64,000 nt of DNA from positions 1,798,001 to 1,862,000 of the forward strand of contig NZ_CP059973.1 in assembly GCF_009193295.2 (NCBI RefSeq), in the 5' to 3' direction. The DNA is from Bacteroides luhongzhouii (lineage in GTDB: Bacteria > Bacteroidota > Bacteroidia > Bacteroidales > Bacteroidaceae). The translations under genes were made by a program, and so were the position numbers. The notes beneath the pieces were generated by a model. The model saw only the letters and a list, made by a program, of their open reading frames with translations. It had not been told where the DNA came from and did no database searches. This document shows, piece by piece, positions 51,510-60,149 of this stretch; position 1 is the first letter of the stretch, and each line of letters opens with the position of its first letter.

Positions 51510-52571
51510 TTATTCACTTAAGATTTCGAATGCCTTTTCAATCAGTGGATCTTTCTTCTGTGATTCTATGTCGCCTTGCTCTATCCCTTCTTCCAGAATC
51601 TTATCCATATTTACGTATACATCAGGTTTTATTCCATCCTCCAATGACTTTCCATATTTATCAAAGTGGGGGCTGGCAGAGAAGCGGACGCTCCAACCAT
51701 TGGGTAATTCTGATGAAAATGGTAGCCCTGATCCACCACCAGTCTGGTCGCCCAGCTGGATGATTCTTTTATCTTCGTTATCATTGTTTAAGCTGCGCAT
51801 TACGTTAACAAAATCATTTGTGGCACTATAACATCGACGATTGGTTAGTATCACGACCTTTTTTTGCCAACGAATACTGTTGGAGGGTTCTAAATAAATG
51901 GGCTCCATCTCTGAGAAATCATTGTGTCCCGGACCTGTCTTATGTTGGATATATCCTGTTAATGCCAGTTTATCAGTGAACCGGGCGGCTATGCGTGAAG
52001 AATTGGTTAGATTACCTCCTCCGTTATCACGGACATCGATAATTAATCCATTGCAGATTTGTAGATAGTAAAGGACCTCATCCAAATTGCCGTCTCCAAC
52101 TCCAGCACTGAAACTTTCATAACGTATGTATCCTATGTTATTGTCGAATATTTTATATTTAAGACCGGCGGATGTGCGATAGCCTGAATTGGCACTACCC
52201 AGATAATAGTTATAAAGAATATCTTCTCTATAATTCCAAGGGTAGCCCTGATACCATGCGTCGTAATAAGAAATACGACTGGCAGAAGATAGATTGACAT
52301 GCCCGTCTTTCAAGATATAAAGCATTTGGCTTAGGATGTCGAACAGGTCATCATTGGACATCGACGGAATAATCAGTTTGCTGTACTCGTTATGAACAGC
52401 ATCCCAATCAATGCCTTTTGTATCCAAGAAACAATACTGTTCGTCAATGATTTTCCATAGTTGTTCGAAATTACCTCTGGGATCATTGGCGTAGTCATCT
52501 TCCCCAATGCAACCGGTCAGCACCGGAAGGCAGCAGAACAGCCAAAGTATTTGTCTAATCTTATTTCTCAT
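51510..52571 (-). CDS. S41 family C-terminal-processing-type peptidase lipoprotein
   Basis: 353 aa from ATG 52571, the start of a lipoprotein signal (MRNKIRQILWLFCCLPVLTGCIGEDD); the frame extends 11 codons further. An N-terminal helical part (NFEQLWKIIDEQYCFLDTKGIDWDAVHNEY) is followed by the S41 core: IGYIRYESF, NGLIIDVRDNGGGN and VVILTNRRCYSATNDFVNVMRS, where the Ser after CY is the nucleophile; GDQTGGGSG and EDGIKPDVYV follow. No clear PDZ domain. The family cuts C-terminal tails of exported proteins. It lies 47 nt after the DUF3316 gene and may be co-transcribed with it. Confidence 0.88.
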   Translation of the reverse strand: MRNKIRQILWLFCCLPVLTGCIGEDDYANDPRGNFEQLWKIIDEQYCFLDTKGIDWDAVHNEYSKLIIPSMSNDDLFDILSQMLYILKDGHVNLSSASRISYYDAWYQGYPWNYREDILYNYYLGSANSGYRTSAGLKYKIFDNNIGYIRYESFSAGVGDGNLDEVLYYLQICNGLIIDVRDNGGGNLTNSSRIAARFTDKLALTGYIQHKTGPGHNDFSEMEPIYLEPSNSIRWQKKVVILTNRRCYSATNDFVNVMRSLNNDNEDKRIIQLGDQTGGGSGLPFSSELPNGWSVRFSASPHFDKYGKSLEDGIKPDVYVNMDKILEEGIEQGDIESQKKDPLIEKAFEILSE

Positions 52572-52618
52572 TATTAATTGATCTCTCACTTGAAGTTTCA
52601 ACATTAAATTTTGTTCTC

Positions 52619-53479
52619 TTAGTATGCTCCAACCGATGAAGGAAGAGCAGTTCCTTTTTTATTTCGGATACGGTATAGGTCTTTCACAAATCCTACCATG
52701 AATACGTGTGAGTAGGTATGTGTCTTGATATTGTTAACGTTGGATTGCTGCAAATCAGCCAGGTAGCTGAAGCGCATTTTGGTATATCCTATCGGCAGGT
52801 CGACGGAGAGCATCTGTCGCAACGAAGGTTGATTGTGCAGGGAGGTAAATTTTATCACTCCACTCGAATTTCCCAGAGAAAATATTTCGTAATAAGATTG
52901 TCCGTAGTGGGGGGAGAACATCACTCCCATAACCGGCAGATTGACCTGATAGCGCAGTACTATCGGGTAACGTTTGATTTTTAGGTGCCAAATGGCCATT
53001 CCGGAGGCATCCAGATTGACGTATGCCCGTGCGGATGCCGGATTGTTGGTATTTCGGAGATTATAGACAAAGCCTCCGTTGACATCTATCAATCCTCCGG
53101 CCAATAATTTGAAATTCTCCGTCAGGCGAAACTGGTAGTGTAATCCATAGTTCCAGTTGACTAATCCGGAGAAGGTGTTATTGTTATCGGCGCGGTTGTG
53201 CGTATAGCCGATGTCGGCTTGAAAGAAGTTCTGCACAGACACATTTCCATCAAATAACTTGGTCATCCGAATCAGCTCACGGGAAACACGGAAGTCGATT
53301 CCTTTGTATTCCTGCGGTGAAAGATAGGTGTCGAAAACGTTCGTAAATCCGACACCATACATGGTGGCACGTGTTACATACCGATGGGGTTGCAGACTGT
53401 CGATCTGCGCTTGTAATCTTGTGCTAAGGGCGAACAGGATGAAACCTGTCAGCCCCAGGTATATTAGTCTTTTCTTCAT
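52619..53479 (-). CDS. DUF3316 family outer-membrane-barrel-like protein
   Basis: 286 aa. Signal peptide (MKKRLIYLGLTGFILFALSTRLQAQ). The body is a series of amphipathic strands: YVTRATMYGVGFTNVFDTYLSPQEYKGIDFRVSRELIRMT, VQNFFQADIGYTHNRADNNNTFSGLVNWNYGLHYQFRLTENFKLLAGGLIDVNGGFVYN and YTYSHVFMVGFVKDLYRI, compatible with a small outer-membrane barrel. The function of DUF3316 is unknown. Its ATG shares one base with the parC stop (TGATG), so translation may be coupled to topoisomerase IV, an odd pairing that may just reflect operon convenience. Confidence 0.8.
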   Translation of the reverse strand: MKKRLIYLGLTGFILFALSTRLQAQIDSLQPHRYVTRATMYGVGFTNVFDTYLSPQEYKGIDFRVSRELIRMTKLFDGNVSVQNFFQADIGYTHNRADNNNTFSGLVNWNYGLHYQFRLTENFKLLAGGLIDVNGGFVYNLRNTNNPASARAYVNLDASGMAIWHLKIKRYPIVLRYQVNLPVMGVMFSPHYGQSYYEIFSLGNSSGVIKFTSLHNQPSLRQMLSVDLPIGYTKMRFSYLADLQQSNVNNIKTHTYSHVFMVGFVKDLYRIRNKKGTALPSSVGAY

Positions 53480-56124
53480 CAGAATAATTTCATCTGCCCG
53501 GTGATCTCATCGATAATATCGCCTTCGCTCTTGTCGCTGTCTGGGTCCAGGTTTTCCGGTTCCTCTTCAGGAACTTCCTGTTGCTCTTGTGAGGGTTCGG
53601 GGAAGCGAGTTGGTTCAAGCTCATTGATCGTCTCCACTGCATAGGTCGTGATACGTTTTCCTTTAGCTTTGAAACCTTTTACAGCAATGAATTCATCTGC
53701 ATCGATATTCAGTGGTTCCCGGAAACTGTCGTGTCCGCCAAATATTACTTCCAGGCGAGGATAGTACTCGTCGGTCAATAGGATCAGACGGTTGTTCTTA
53801 TTTTCTCCCAAGTAGTTCTGTTTACGGTTGGAGGACTCAAAACAGAAACGTTTCAGATACGGATAATTCTGCTGGTCGGCATCGTAAAGCGCGGCAGTCC
53901 ATATCTTGTTAGGATCGAACTTCTCCACGATGCTTACATTATCTTCATAGTGGTTGCTCAAGTCGAAGTTGGTAGTATAGAAATCACCGTTGTTCAGAAC
54001 AATCAATATGCTGTCGTCGCTTTGGAATTCACCCAGATATTCACCTCGTCCGTCATAGTTGAGGCGGAGTATGTCACGGTCAAACCATACTTTACGTCCA
54101 CCGAGCGTGGAACCTCCTTTTTGTTTCAGGGATATCTTATGTACCGGCAAGCGGGTAAGAATCACGCCTCGTGCCTGACGTCCCTTGATACTGACCTCAC
54201 TGAAGTCATGCTCGAAAATGATACGGCGTACACGCGGATTCGGTTTCAATGTCACCTTGATGATTTCGGCTTCTCCATTCGGGTTGGCACTGAAATAGGT
54301 AATCCGTGATTCGGGAGTTCCCAGGGTGACATCATATTCGCGGTCGCGAACTACAGAGGTCACGGCGAAACGTTTTACGTATGTCGTTCCTTCTTTTCCG
54401 TCGCGGTAAGCTATATTGTAGATCGTACGTTTATCGTTCTTCTTGAATACATTGACATAGAGAACGTTTTTGCCGACGAATTTCTTGTCGGCAACAGGAG
54501 TAACGATATACTTACCGTCGCGGAAGAAGATAATGACATCATCGATATCCGAACAACATGCAACGAACTCGTCTTTTTTCAAGGCTGTTCCGATAAATCC
54601 TTCTTCGCGGTTGATATAAAGTTTTTCGTTTGCTTCTACTACTTTGGCAGCTTCGATGGTGTCGAAGTTACGTAGTTCCGTACGGCGCGGGAAGTTCTTG
54701 CCGTATTTGTTCTTCAACATCTGATACCAGTTGACAGTATAATCTACGATGTGATCCAGATGATTATCAATCTCGGCCACTTCTTCTTTCATTCTGGCAA
54801 TCAGTTCATCCGCTTTGTCCGAGTTGAATTTCAAAATACGTCCCATTTTGATTTCCATCAGTTTGAGAATATCCTCTTTGGTTACTTCGCGGATAAATTT
54901 CGGATAGTAAGGCGTCAGGCGTTCGTCAATATGTGCACAGGCTGCGTCCATATCTTTGGATTGTTCGAACTCTTTGTCCTTATAGATGCGTTCTTCGATA
55001 AATATCTTTTCGAGCGAAGCAAAGTGCAACGCTTCCAATATTTCGTTTTTCTTGATTTCCAGTTCCTGTTTTAGCAGATCCAGCGTGTTGTCTGCCGACT
55101 TTCTCAGAACTTTGCTGACAGTGAGGAAATGAGGTTTGCTGTCATCAATCACGCAGCAGTTGGGTGAGATACTTACTTCGCAATCGGTGAATGCGTACAA
55201 TGCATCGATTGTTTTGTCCGATGATGTACCAGGTGCCAAATGCACTAATATTTCTACGTTGGCAGCTGTGTTGTCGTCTACCTTGCGAATTTTGATTTTT
55301 CCTTTATCAACTGCTTTCAGGATAGAATCGATTACTGTTGAAGTGGTCTTCCCATAAGGGATCTCTGTAATTGCAAGTGTTTTGTTATCAATCTTGTTGA
55401 TCTTGGCACGTATTTTCACTGCTCCGCCACGTTCTCCGTCGTTGTATTTGGCTACGTCGATTGAGCCACCTGTCTGGAAATCGGGATACAATTGGAATTC
55501 TTCCCCACGTAGATAGCTGATGGAAGCATCACAAAGTTCGTTGAAGTTATGCGGCAATATCTTGGAAGAAAGTCCGACAGCGATACCTTCCACTCCCTGT
55601 GCCAGTAACAATGGGAATTTCACAGGAAGAGTGACTGGTTCCTTATTTCGTCCGTCATAAGACAATTTCCATTCGGTAGTTTTGGGATTGAAGACAACAT
55701 CTAGCGCAAACTTGGATAAACGTGCCTCGATATAACGGGGAGCAGCAGCACCGTCTCCGGTGAGAATATTACCCCAGTTACCCTGACAGTCAATCAACAG
55801 GTCTTTCTGTCCCAACTGTACCAGGGCATCCCCGATAGAAGCATCCCCATGAGGGTGGAACTGCATGGTGTGTCCCACAATATTTGCCACTTTATTATAC
55901 CGTCCGTCATCCAGACGTTTCATAGAATGCAGGATACGACGTTGTACAGGCTTTAAACCGTCATTGATGTGAGGTACGGCACGTTCCAGAATAACATATG
56001 AAGCATAGTCCAGAAACCAATTCTGGTACATGCCTGTTAACTGATGTTTTACGCTTTCGTCCCGCGCGTCCGTCGGTTTGTAGTCTGAATGTTCTTCCGT
56101 TATCTCGTTGATTTCGTCACTCAT
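53479..56124 (-). CDS. parC: DNA topoisomerase IV subunit A (type IIA, ParC/GyrA-like)
   Basis: 881 aa from ATG 56124; the frame extends 46 codons upstream through a hydrophobic, non-conserved stretch that overlaps the promoter, so this start (MSDEINEITEEHSDYKP) is chosen. Winged-helix/tower part: VPHINDGLKPVQRRILHSM, FHPHGDASIGDALVQLGQ (quinolone-determining region), catalytic Tyr131 in GDGAAAPRYIEARLSKF, and ILPHNFNELCDASISYL. The C-terminal part (about 500-860) is a partial beta-pinwheel: RKVWFDRDILRLNYDG and LIVLNNGDFYTTNFD. The enzyme decatenates chromosomes with ParE. Length and C-terminal domain fit ParC better than GyrA (no GyrA box seen). The last 60 residues are acidic and Glu/Pro-rich. 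Confidence 0.9.
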   Translation of the reverse strand: MSDEINEITEEHSDYKPTDARDESVKHQLTGMYQNWFLDYASYVILERAVPHINDGLKPVQRRILHSMKRLDDGRYNKVANIVGHTMQFHPHGDASIGDALVQLGQKDLLIDCQGNWGNILTGDGAAAPRYIEARLSKFALDVVFNPKTTEWKLSYDGRNKEPVTLPVKFPLLLAQGVEGIAVGLSSKILPHNFNELCDASISYLRGEEFQLYPDFQTGGSIDVAKYNDGERGGAVKIRAKINKIDNKTLAITEIPYGKTTSTVIDSILKAVDKGKIKIRKVDDNTAANVEILVHLAPGTSSDKTIDALYAFTDCEVSISPNCCVIDDSKPHFLTVSKVLRKSADNTLDLLKQELEIKKNEILEALHFASLEKIFIEERIYKDKEFEQSKDMDAACAHIDERLTPYYPKFIREVTKEDILKLMEIKMGRILKFNSDKADELIARMKEEVAEIDNHLDHIVDYTVNWYQMLKNKYGKNFPRRTELRNFDTIEAAKVVEANEKLYINREEGFIGTALKKDEFVACCSDIDDVIIFFRDGKYIVTPVADKKFVGKNVLYVNVFKKNDKRTIYNIAYRDGKEGTTYVKRFAVTSVVRDREYDVTLGTPESRITYFSANPNGEAEIIKVTLKPNPRVRRIIFEHDFSEVSIKGRQARGVILTRLPVHKISLKQKGGSTLGGRKVWFDRDILRLNYDGRGEYLGEFQSDDSILIVLNNGDFYTTNFDLSNHYEDNVSIVEKFDPNKIWTAALYDADQQNYPYLKRFCFESSNRKQNYLGENKNNRLILLTDEYYPRLEVIFGGHDSFREPLNIDADEFIAVKGFKAKGKRITTYAVETINELEPTRFPEPSQEQQEVPEEEPENLDPDSDKSEGDIIDEITGQMKLF

Positions 56125-56162
56125 AAAATTCGTATATACTATAATTTTAACGCATACGCACG

Positions 56163-56178
56163 CAAAAATACAAAAATA
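56163..56178 (-). promoter_or_regulatory. Tandem -7 boxes upstream of parC
   Basis: Two CAAAAATA units (56163-56170 and 56171-56178) read TATTTTTG on the minus strand. Either gives a leader of about 30-40 nt. Confidence 0.4.
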
Positions 56179-56250
56179 AAAGAGATTTCGATGAAAAACG
56201 ATGAATATTCCGTGTGTTAAAAGGGTATAAATCAGCTTTACGGAAGGAAA

Positions 56251-56288
56251 ACAGAAAGGCATATCTTATCAAAGACATGCCTTTCTGT
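56251..56288 (-). terminator. Terminator after the Gfo/Idh/MocA-nag operon
   Basis: ACAGAAAGGCAT (56251-56262) pairs perfectly with 56277-56288; on the minus strand the hairpin is followed by TTTTCC. It lies between the last oxidoreductase gene and parC. Confidence 0.7.
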
Positions 56289-56330
56289 AAAATTATAACC
56301 TGATGAAAAAACGAGAAATGGGGACATGAT

Positions 56331-57674
56331 TTAAACCCGTATTTCCCAACCTTTTTCGTACTCTCTTCCCCAAAGCTTATTGGCTTCCAAATCGTTAAGA
56401 ATTCGTCCGCTTCCCGGATCAATCTGTAATGAATGTCCAACACGTTGGGCAATGTTACCTAATTGTACTAACTGGGTACTGATACAGGCGTCTACAATTC
56501 CGGAATTTAACTTTGTTCCTTTACGAATGGCATCAAACCAGTTTCGGAAGTGGAAGGCATCCAACTTTTCGGATGGATTCAACAGATTGCCGGTCTCAAA
56601 TTTTAAATCACTTTTTACCTCTTTAATTGTTTTCCCTTTTATATCTGCAATTTTATATTCATTGCCACCGCCAATGAAGAGAGTTCCGGTTTCTCCATAA
56701 AATGCGGTTCCTACTCCATATCCGTCTACCGGCATCGTATTACAACTACGTCCTTCCCATGAAAAAGATGCTTCGTCGCCAAATTGGAAGGTGATAAGTT
56801 GTGTGTCAGGAGTTTGCCAGTCGTCTTGAAAACGATACCGACCTCCGATAGAATCAACCTTTGTAGGATAATCCACACCTACCCCCCAACGGAGCATATC
56901 AACAAAGTGAGTTCCATTGTTGAGTGCTTCACCTGTTCCCCAGTTCCAAAACCAATGCCAGTTATAATGGATGAAATTATCTTTGAAATCTGCAACACGT
57001 GGGGCAGGACCTTGCCATAAATCCCAATCCAGATAATCAGGTACAGGAACAACTTTCCCTGTTCCAATGGAAGGGCGATTATTGACATACCAAGATTTGG
57101 CATATCTCACTTTTCCGATAGAACCGGATTTTATTTCTTCCATAGCTTTAATTACATTGGGAAAGGAACGGCGTTGGTTACCCACTTGAACAATCCGGTT
57201 ATATTTCAAAGTGGCTCGAACCAACATTTCATTTTCTGCCGGATTATGACTGGTCGGTTTTTCCAGATAAACATGCTTTCCAGCCTGCATAGCCATAATG
57301 GCTGCTTTGGCATGCCAATGGTCAGGGGTAGCAATCACCACTGCTTCAAAATCGTTTGACTCTAACATTTTACGAATGTCTTTTTCTCCTTTGGGAGTAC
57401 GTCCGGTAATTTTGTGGATAGCAGCCTGACATTTTTCTAATGCTCTTGAGTCTACATCACAGATGTAAGTAACTTCACAATCTGGTAGTTTGGCAAATCC
57501 TTGCGCCAAGGCCTTACCTCTCGAATTCACTCCAATGACTCCGATGCGTATTTTTTCGTTAGCTCCCAGAATATCTTGATAACGGCTTGAACCGAATCCT
57601 GGAAGTATGCTTCCTAATGAAAGCGCAGCTGTACCTGCTACTGTTTTTTTGATGAAATCTCTTCTTGTTGTCAT
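56331..57674 (-). CDS. Gfo/Idh/MocA family oxidoreductase with Tat-type signal
   Basis: 447 aa. N-terminus MTTRRDFIKKTVAGTAALSLGSILPGFGSSR carries a twin-arginine motif (TRRDFIKK) and a hydrophobic stretch with cleavage near GSS: export in folded form with its cofactor. The Rossmann fold starts IRIGVIGVNSRGKALAQGFAKLPDCEVTYICDVD, EKP appears as YLEKPTSHNPAENEM, and the C-terminal half has GTHFVDMLRWGVGVDYP and EASFSWEGRSC. It would oxidise or reduce a sugar with tightly bound NAD(P)(H). Terminal gene of the run and possibly has its own promoter: TAATTTTG on the minus strand at 57691-57698. Confidence 0.9.
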   Translation of the reverse strand: MTTRRDFIKKTVAGTAALSLGSILPGFGSSRYQDILGANEKIRIGVIGVNSRGKALAQGFAKLPDCEVTYICDVDSRALEKCQAAIHKITGRTPKGEKDIRKMLESNDFEAVVIATPDHWHAKAAIMAMQAGKHVYLEKPTSHNPAENEMLVRATLKYNRIVQVGNQRRSFPNVIKAMEEIKSGSIGKVRYAKSWYVNNRPSIGTGKVVPVPDYLDWDLWQGPAPRVADFKDNFIHYNWHWFWNWGTGEALNNGTHFVDMLRWGVGVDYPTKVDSIGGRYRFQDDWQTPDTQLITFQFGDEASFSWEGRSCNTMPVDGYGVGTAFYGETGTLFIGGGNEYKIADIKGKTIKEVKSDLKFETGNLLNPSEKLDAFHFRNWFDAIRKGTKLNSGIVDACISTQLVQLGNIAQRVGHSLQIDPGSGRILNDLEANKLWGREYEKGWEIRV

Positions 57675-57690
57675 AGTATCTATTTTTCTC

Positions 57691-57698
57691 CAAAATTA
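57691..57698 (-). promoter_or_regulatory. -7 box for the last oxidoreductase gene
   Basis: CAAAATTA reads TAATTTTG on the minus strand, a full TAnnTTTG match, in the 87-nt gap that separates this gene from the preceding six. Confidence 0.4.
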
Positions 57699-57761
57699 GG
57701 TTATTATTAGAATATGTGAATGAGTATTTCCGTCAATTCTCCTTCAAAAAACGTCAATCTC

Positions 57762-58001
57762 TTATTTTTTTCTTCGGAAAAGGTGGATTGAGAATGTTAT
57801 GATTCCTCGGGGAATCCATAATATAAGATAGATGAAAAAACTAATCACGATGACATATCCGATTTGGGATACTATTTCAATCCATGGGCGGGAATAGACA
57901 ATGATTGCAATAACATTGATGACAAATGCAAGCAGGAAACTTAGAAGGTAGATGTTCCTTTCTTGTTTTAACTTTTTTGATGTGATAATAATATCTTTCA
58001 T
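57762..58001 (-). CDS. Small two-helix membrane protein, function unknown
   Basis: 79 aa with two hydrophobic helices (about 18-36, LLSFLLAFVINVIAIIVYS, and 43-65, VSQIGYVIVISFFIYLILWIP) and basic ends (KKLKQER, HLFRRKK), giving cytoplasmic termini. It starts 3 nt after the preceding oxidoreductase gene and is clearly part of the operon. It resembles small 2TM proteins of unknown role; a role in anchoring or helping the exported oxidoreductases is possible but not shown. Confidence 0.75.
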   Translation of the reverse strand: MKDIIITSKKLKQERNIYLLSFLLAFVINVIAIIVYSRPWIEIVSQIGYVIVISFFIYLILWIPRGIITFSIHLFRRKK

Positions 58002-58004
58002 GGT

Positions 58005-59330
58005 TTAGAATTTCATATAAGGTATTTTATATTCGTCGGGGAAGAGGATGTGACGTTGCTCATCCATTGCCTGATTTCCAAGTAAGCAAAGGACTGTAGA
58101 ACAGTAAGCCTCTTCTACTATATTCTGTGCTTTCTCTCCAGTAATGCACGATTGACAGAAGGAGGACAGAATGATATCTGAACCGTCTTTATCTGCTCCG
58201 ATCATACTTAATCCACTGTTAACGTGAATATCTCCGTCAATAATGAAATGTGGAGTGTATTCCATTTTCGTTTCCGGTCGCCAGCTGGGGCCTGCCGTTG
58301 GGATGGCGGCAAAAACTTTGTCTTTTACCTGATCGATTAATTGGCGGATACCCGAAGTAGAATGATCTTCTTCCAGGTAATAAATACCTTTAGCCATTTC
58401 CATCGTACCTTTGTGACCTAGAATCTGATCTTCCATACCATTGAACTTATTGGAAATCAAAGATTCATAGGCAATCTTGGTTCCATCGGAATATCGGTAA
58501 GTCACATTTACACTATCGTATACTTCACGACCGTCTTTCCAGTAAACAATATCACCCATTCCCATGATACTTACCGGTATTCTTTTAGCTGCCCAGTTAC
58601 ATACTTCCAATTGATGGCAAGCCAGTTCAGTCATTAGTCCACCCGAACTTTCTTTATATAATCTCCAATTGATTTTGCGCTCCAATTCCGGTGAAGGTAC
58701 AGGACGACGCCAGTCTGCATTTCTGAACCAATGGCAGCGCATTCCTACCACATCTCCGATCAGTCCGGAATGAATCATTTGCATCCCTTTGATATACTTC
58801 TCGTCATACATTCGTTGCATACAAAAGTAGAGGACTTGATTGGTCTCTTGATATGCATCGTAAATTGCCTTGCATTCTTCTAAAGTACGTGCCATTGCTT
58901 TTTCGCAGAAAACATGTTTGCCTGCAGCCAAAGCATCCAGTACAATGGGGGCGTGCCAGTTTAGTGGTGTGGATATGATGACTCCATCGATATCTTTCGA
59001 TTCCAGCAGCTTACGGTAGTCTGTATAGGACTTGGCATCCGGGCAAAGCTCCAATGCCTGCTGAAGATTGGGAGCATAATTATCACATACGGCAACAATT
59101 TGCGCGTGTGGAATTTCTTTGAGGTTATGAATGTGGTATTGTCCTCTGGAACCAGTGCCAATTAAAGCGATTCGTGCTTTTTCATGCTTGATCTCTTTTA
59201 GCTTTTCAGGGGTACAGGAAGTAAGCCAGGGAGTGGTCGCTAATAAAGCGGTCCCTCCGGCAACATATCCCAGGCTTTTTATAAATTGTCTGAGTCCTAA
59301 GTCTACTCCTTTTTCTTTATGTTCTTTCAT
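58005..59330 (-). CDS. Gfo/Idh/MocA family oxidoreductase with N-terminal signal/anchor
   Basis: 441 aa from ATG 59330 (MKEHKEKG...); ATG 59342 is also in frame and overlaps the apbE-like stop by 11 nt. The N-terminus has LGLRQFIKSLGYVAGGTALLATTPWLTSCTPE: a Tat-like hydrophobic region, one Arg of the pair missing, then a lipobox-like Cys. Rossmann start ARIALIGTGSRGQYHIHNLKEIPHAQIVAVCDNYAPN; the catalytic-Lys motif is EKAMARTLEECKAIYDAY (EKA rather than EKP); further TELACHQLEVCNWAAKRIPVSI. It is probably a periplasmic, perhaps lipid-anchored, sugar oxidoreductase. It is nested with ApbE-like and other oxidoreductase genes at 1-9-nt spacing. Confidence 0.87.
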   Translation of the reverse strand: MKEHKEKGVDLGLRQFIKSLGYVAGGTALLATTPWLTSCTPEKLKEIKHEKARIALIGTGSRGQYHIHNLKEIPHAQIVAVCDNYAPNLQQALELCPDAKSYTDYRKLLESKDIDGVIISTPLNWHAPIVLDALAAGKHVFCEKAMARTLEECKAIYDAYQETNQVLYFCMQRMYDEKYIKGMQMIHSGLIGDVVGMRCHWFRNADWRRPVPSPELERKINWRLYKESSGGLMTELACHQLEVCNWAAKRIPVSIMGMGDIVYWKDGREVYDSVNVTYRYSDGTKIAYESLISNKFNGMEDQILGHKGTMEMAKGIYYLEEDHSTSGIRQLIDQVKDKVFAAIPTAGPSWRPETKMEYTPHFIIDGDIHVNSGLSMIGADKDGSDIILSSFCQSCITGEKAQNIVEEAYCSTVLCLLGNQAMDEQRHILFPDEYKIPYMKF

Positions 59331-59331
59331 A

Positions 59332-60141
59332 TTATAAGTCATATATGGTTGCTTGTATATTTTTAAAATTCTCAGTGAGTAATAGTTGTTGTTCTTTATT
59401 CGCGATCATCCATACGGTACTTAGAATTTCAGCCTCTAACGGATCTGTAGATATGATAGAGCTTGCTTTTCGTTGTTCATTTAATAGACCCGTAAGTGGA
59501 TTCATAATGTGTCCGGTATATTGAAGCGTATTACCGGAAGTGGATAATGTTGTATTTTTAAGATCGAATTCATTTAAAAGAGACTGATTATAAGGATTCA
59601 GAAAACTTACTCTCCAACTGTCTCCATAAGGATGATGTCCCATGCCCAAAATGGAGCTATTACCGAAATTGACAAATGCATGGTTGATGTTCTCTTGTTC
59701 TATGAGTTTTTTGATTTTCTTCAAAGCATACCCTTTGGCAAAACCTCCAAAGTCGAGTGAAATATCAGGAGATATAAAGGAGATACATGAATGTTCATGA
59801 AGTTGTATTTTGGAGAAGTCTTTTAATGTAATGTCGAATAAGTGTGAAGTGGTCTCATAATAGTATGAGCAAAGCTGTAAGATTGATTCCATCTCTTTGC
59901 TGATTTGAATCTTGCTTTGATAAGTATGACTATTAATCTTGGAAACTTCACTATGAGGATCAAAACGATTTAATATCTTATCCAATCGCTCCAGCTCATT
60001 GATGATATGAGTCCAAAGTCCGTTTAAACGTTCTGCATTAGAATGAATAAGCAAAATATCGAATCGTGTCCCCATGATATGAGGAATGAAGCCATGAAAC
60101 ATGGCTTCATCTTTATAATATTTACATCCTGTTTCTAACAC
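59332..60141 (-). CDS. ApbE-like FAD:protein FMN transferase (divergent, no signal peptide)
   Basis: 269 aa from GTG 60141, or 256 aa from ATG 60102; the start is uncertain. ApbE hallmarks are present but altered: IMGTRFDILL at the N-terminus, SLDFGGFAKGYALKKI (usually DLGGIAKGYA), TLSTSGN, GHIMNPLTGLLN (usually HIIDPRTG), and AEILSTVWMIA in place of the usual AD.L.TA metal site, so a metal-binding Asp reads Glu. ApbE moves FMN from FAD to a Thr of a target protein, normally in the periplasm. Here no export signal is visible. Its target is not obvious: no Nqr/Rnf or FMN-binding-domain gene is nearby. Its place between oxidoreductase genes suggests a shared pathway. Confidence 0.82.
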   Translation of the reverse strand: MLETGCKYYKDEAMFHGFIPHIMGTRFDILLIHSNAERLNGLWTHIINELERLDKILNRFDPHSEVSKINSHTYQSKIQISKEMESILQLCSYYYETTSHLFDITLKDFSKIQLHEHSCISFISPDISLDFGGFAKGYALKKIKKLIEQENINHAFVNFGNSSILGMGHHPYGDSWRVSFLNPYNQSLLNEFDLKNTTLSTSGNTLQYTGHIMNPLTGLLNEQRKASSIISTDPLEAEILSTVWMIANKEQQLLLTENFKNIQATIYDL

Positions 60142-60149
60142 CTATTATT

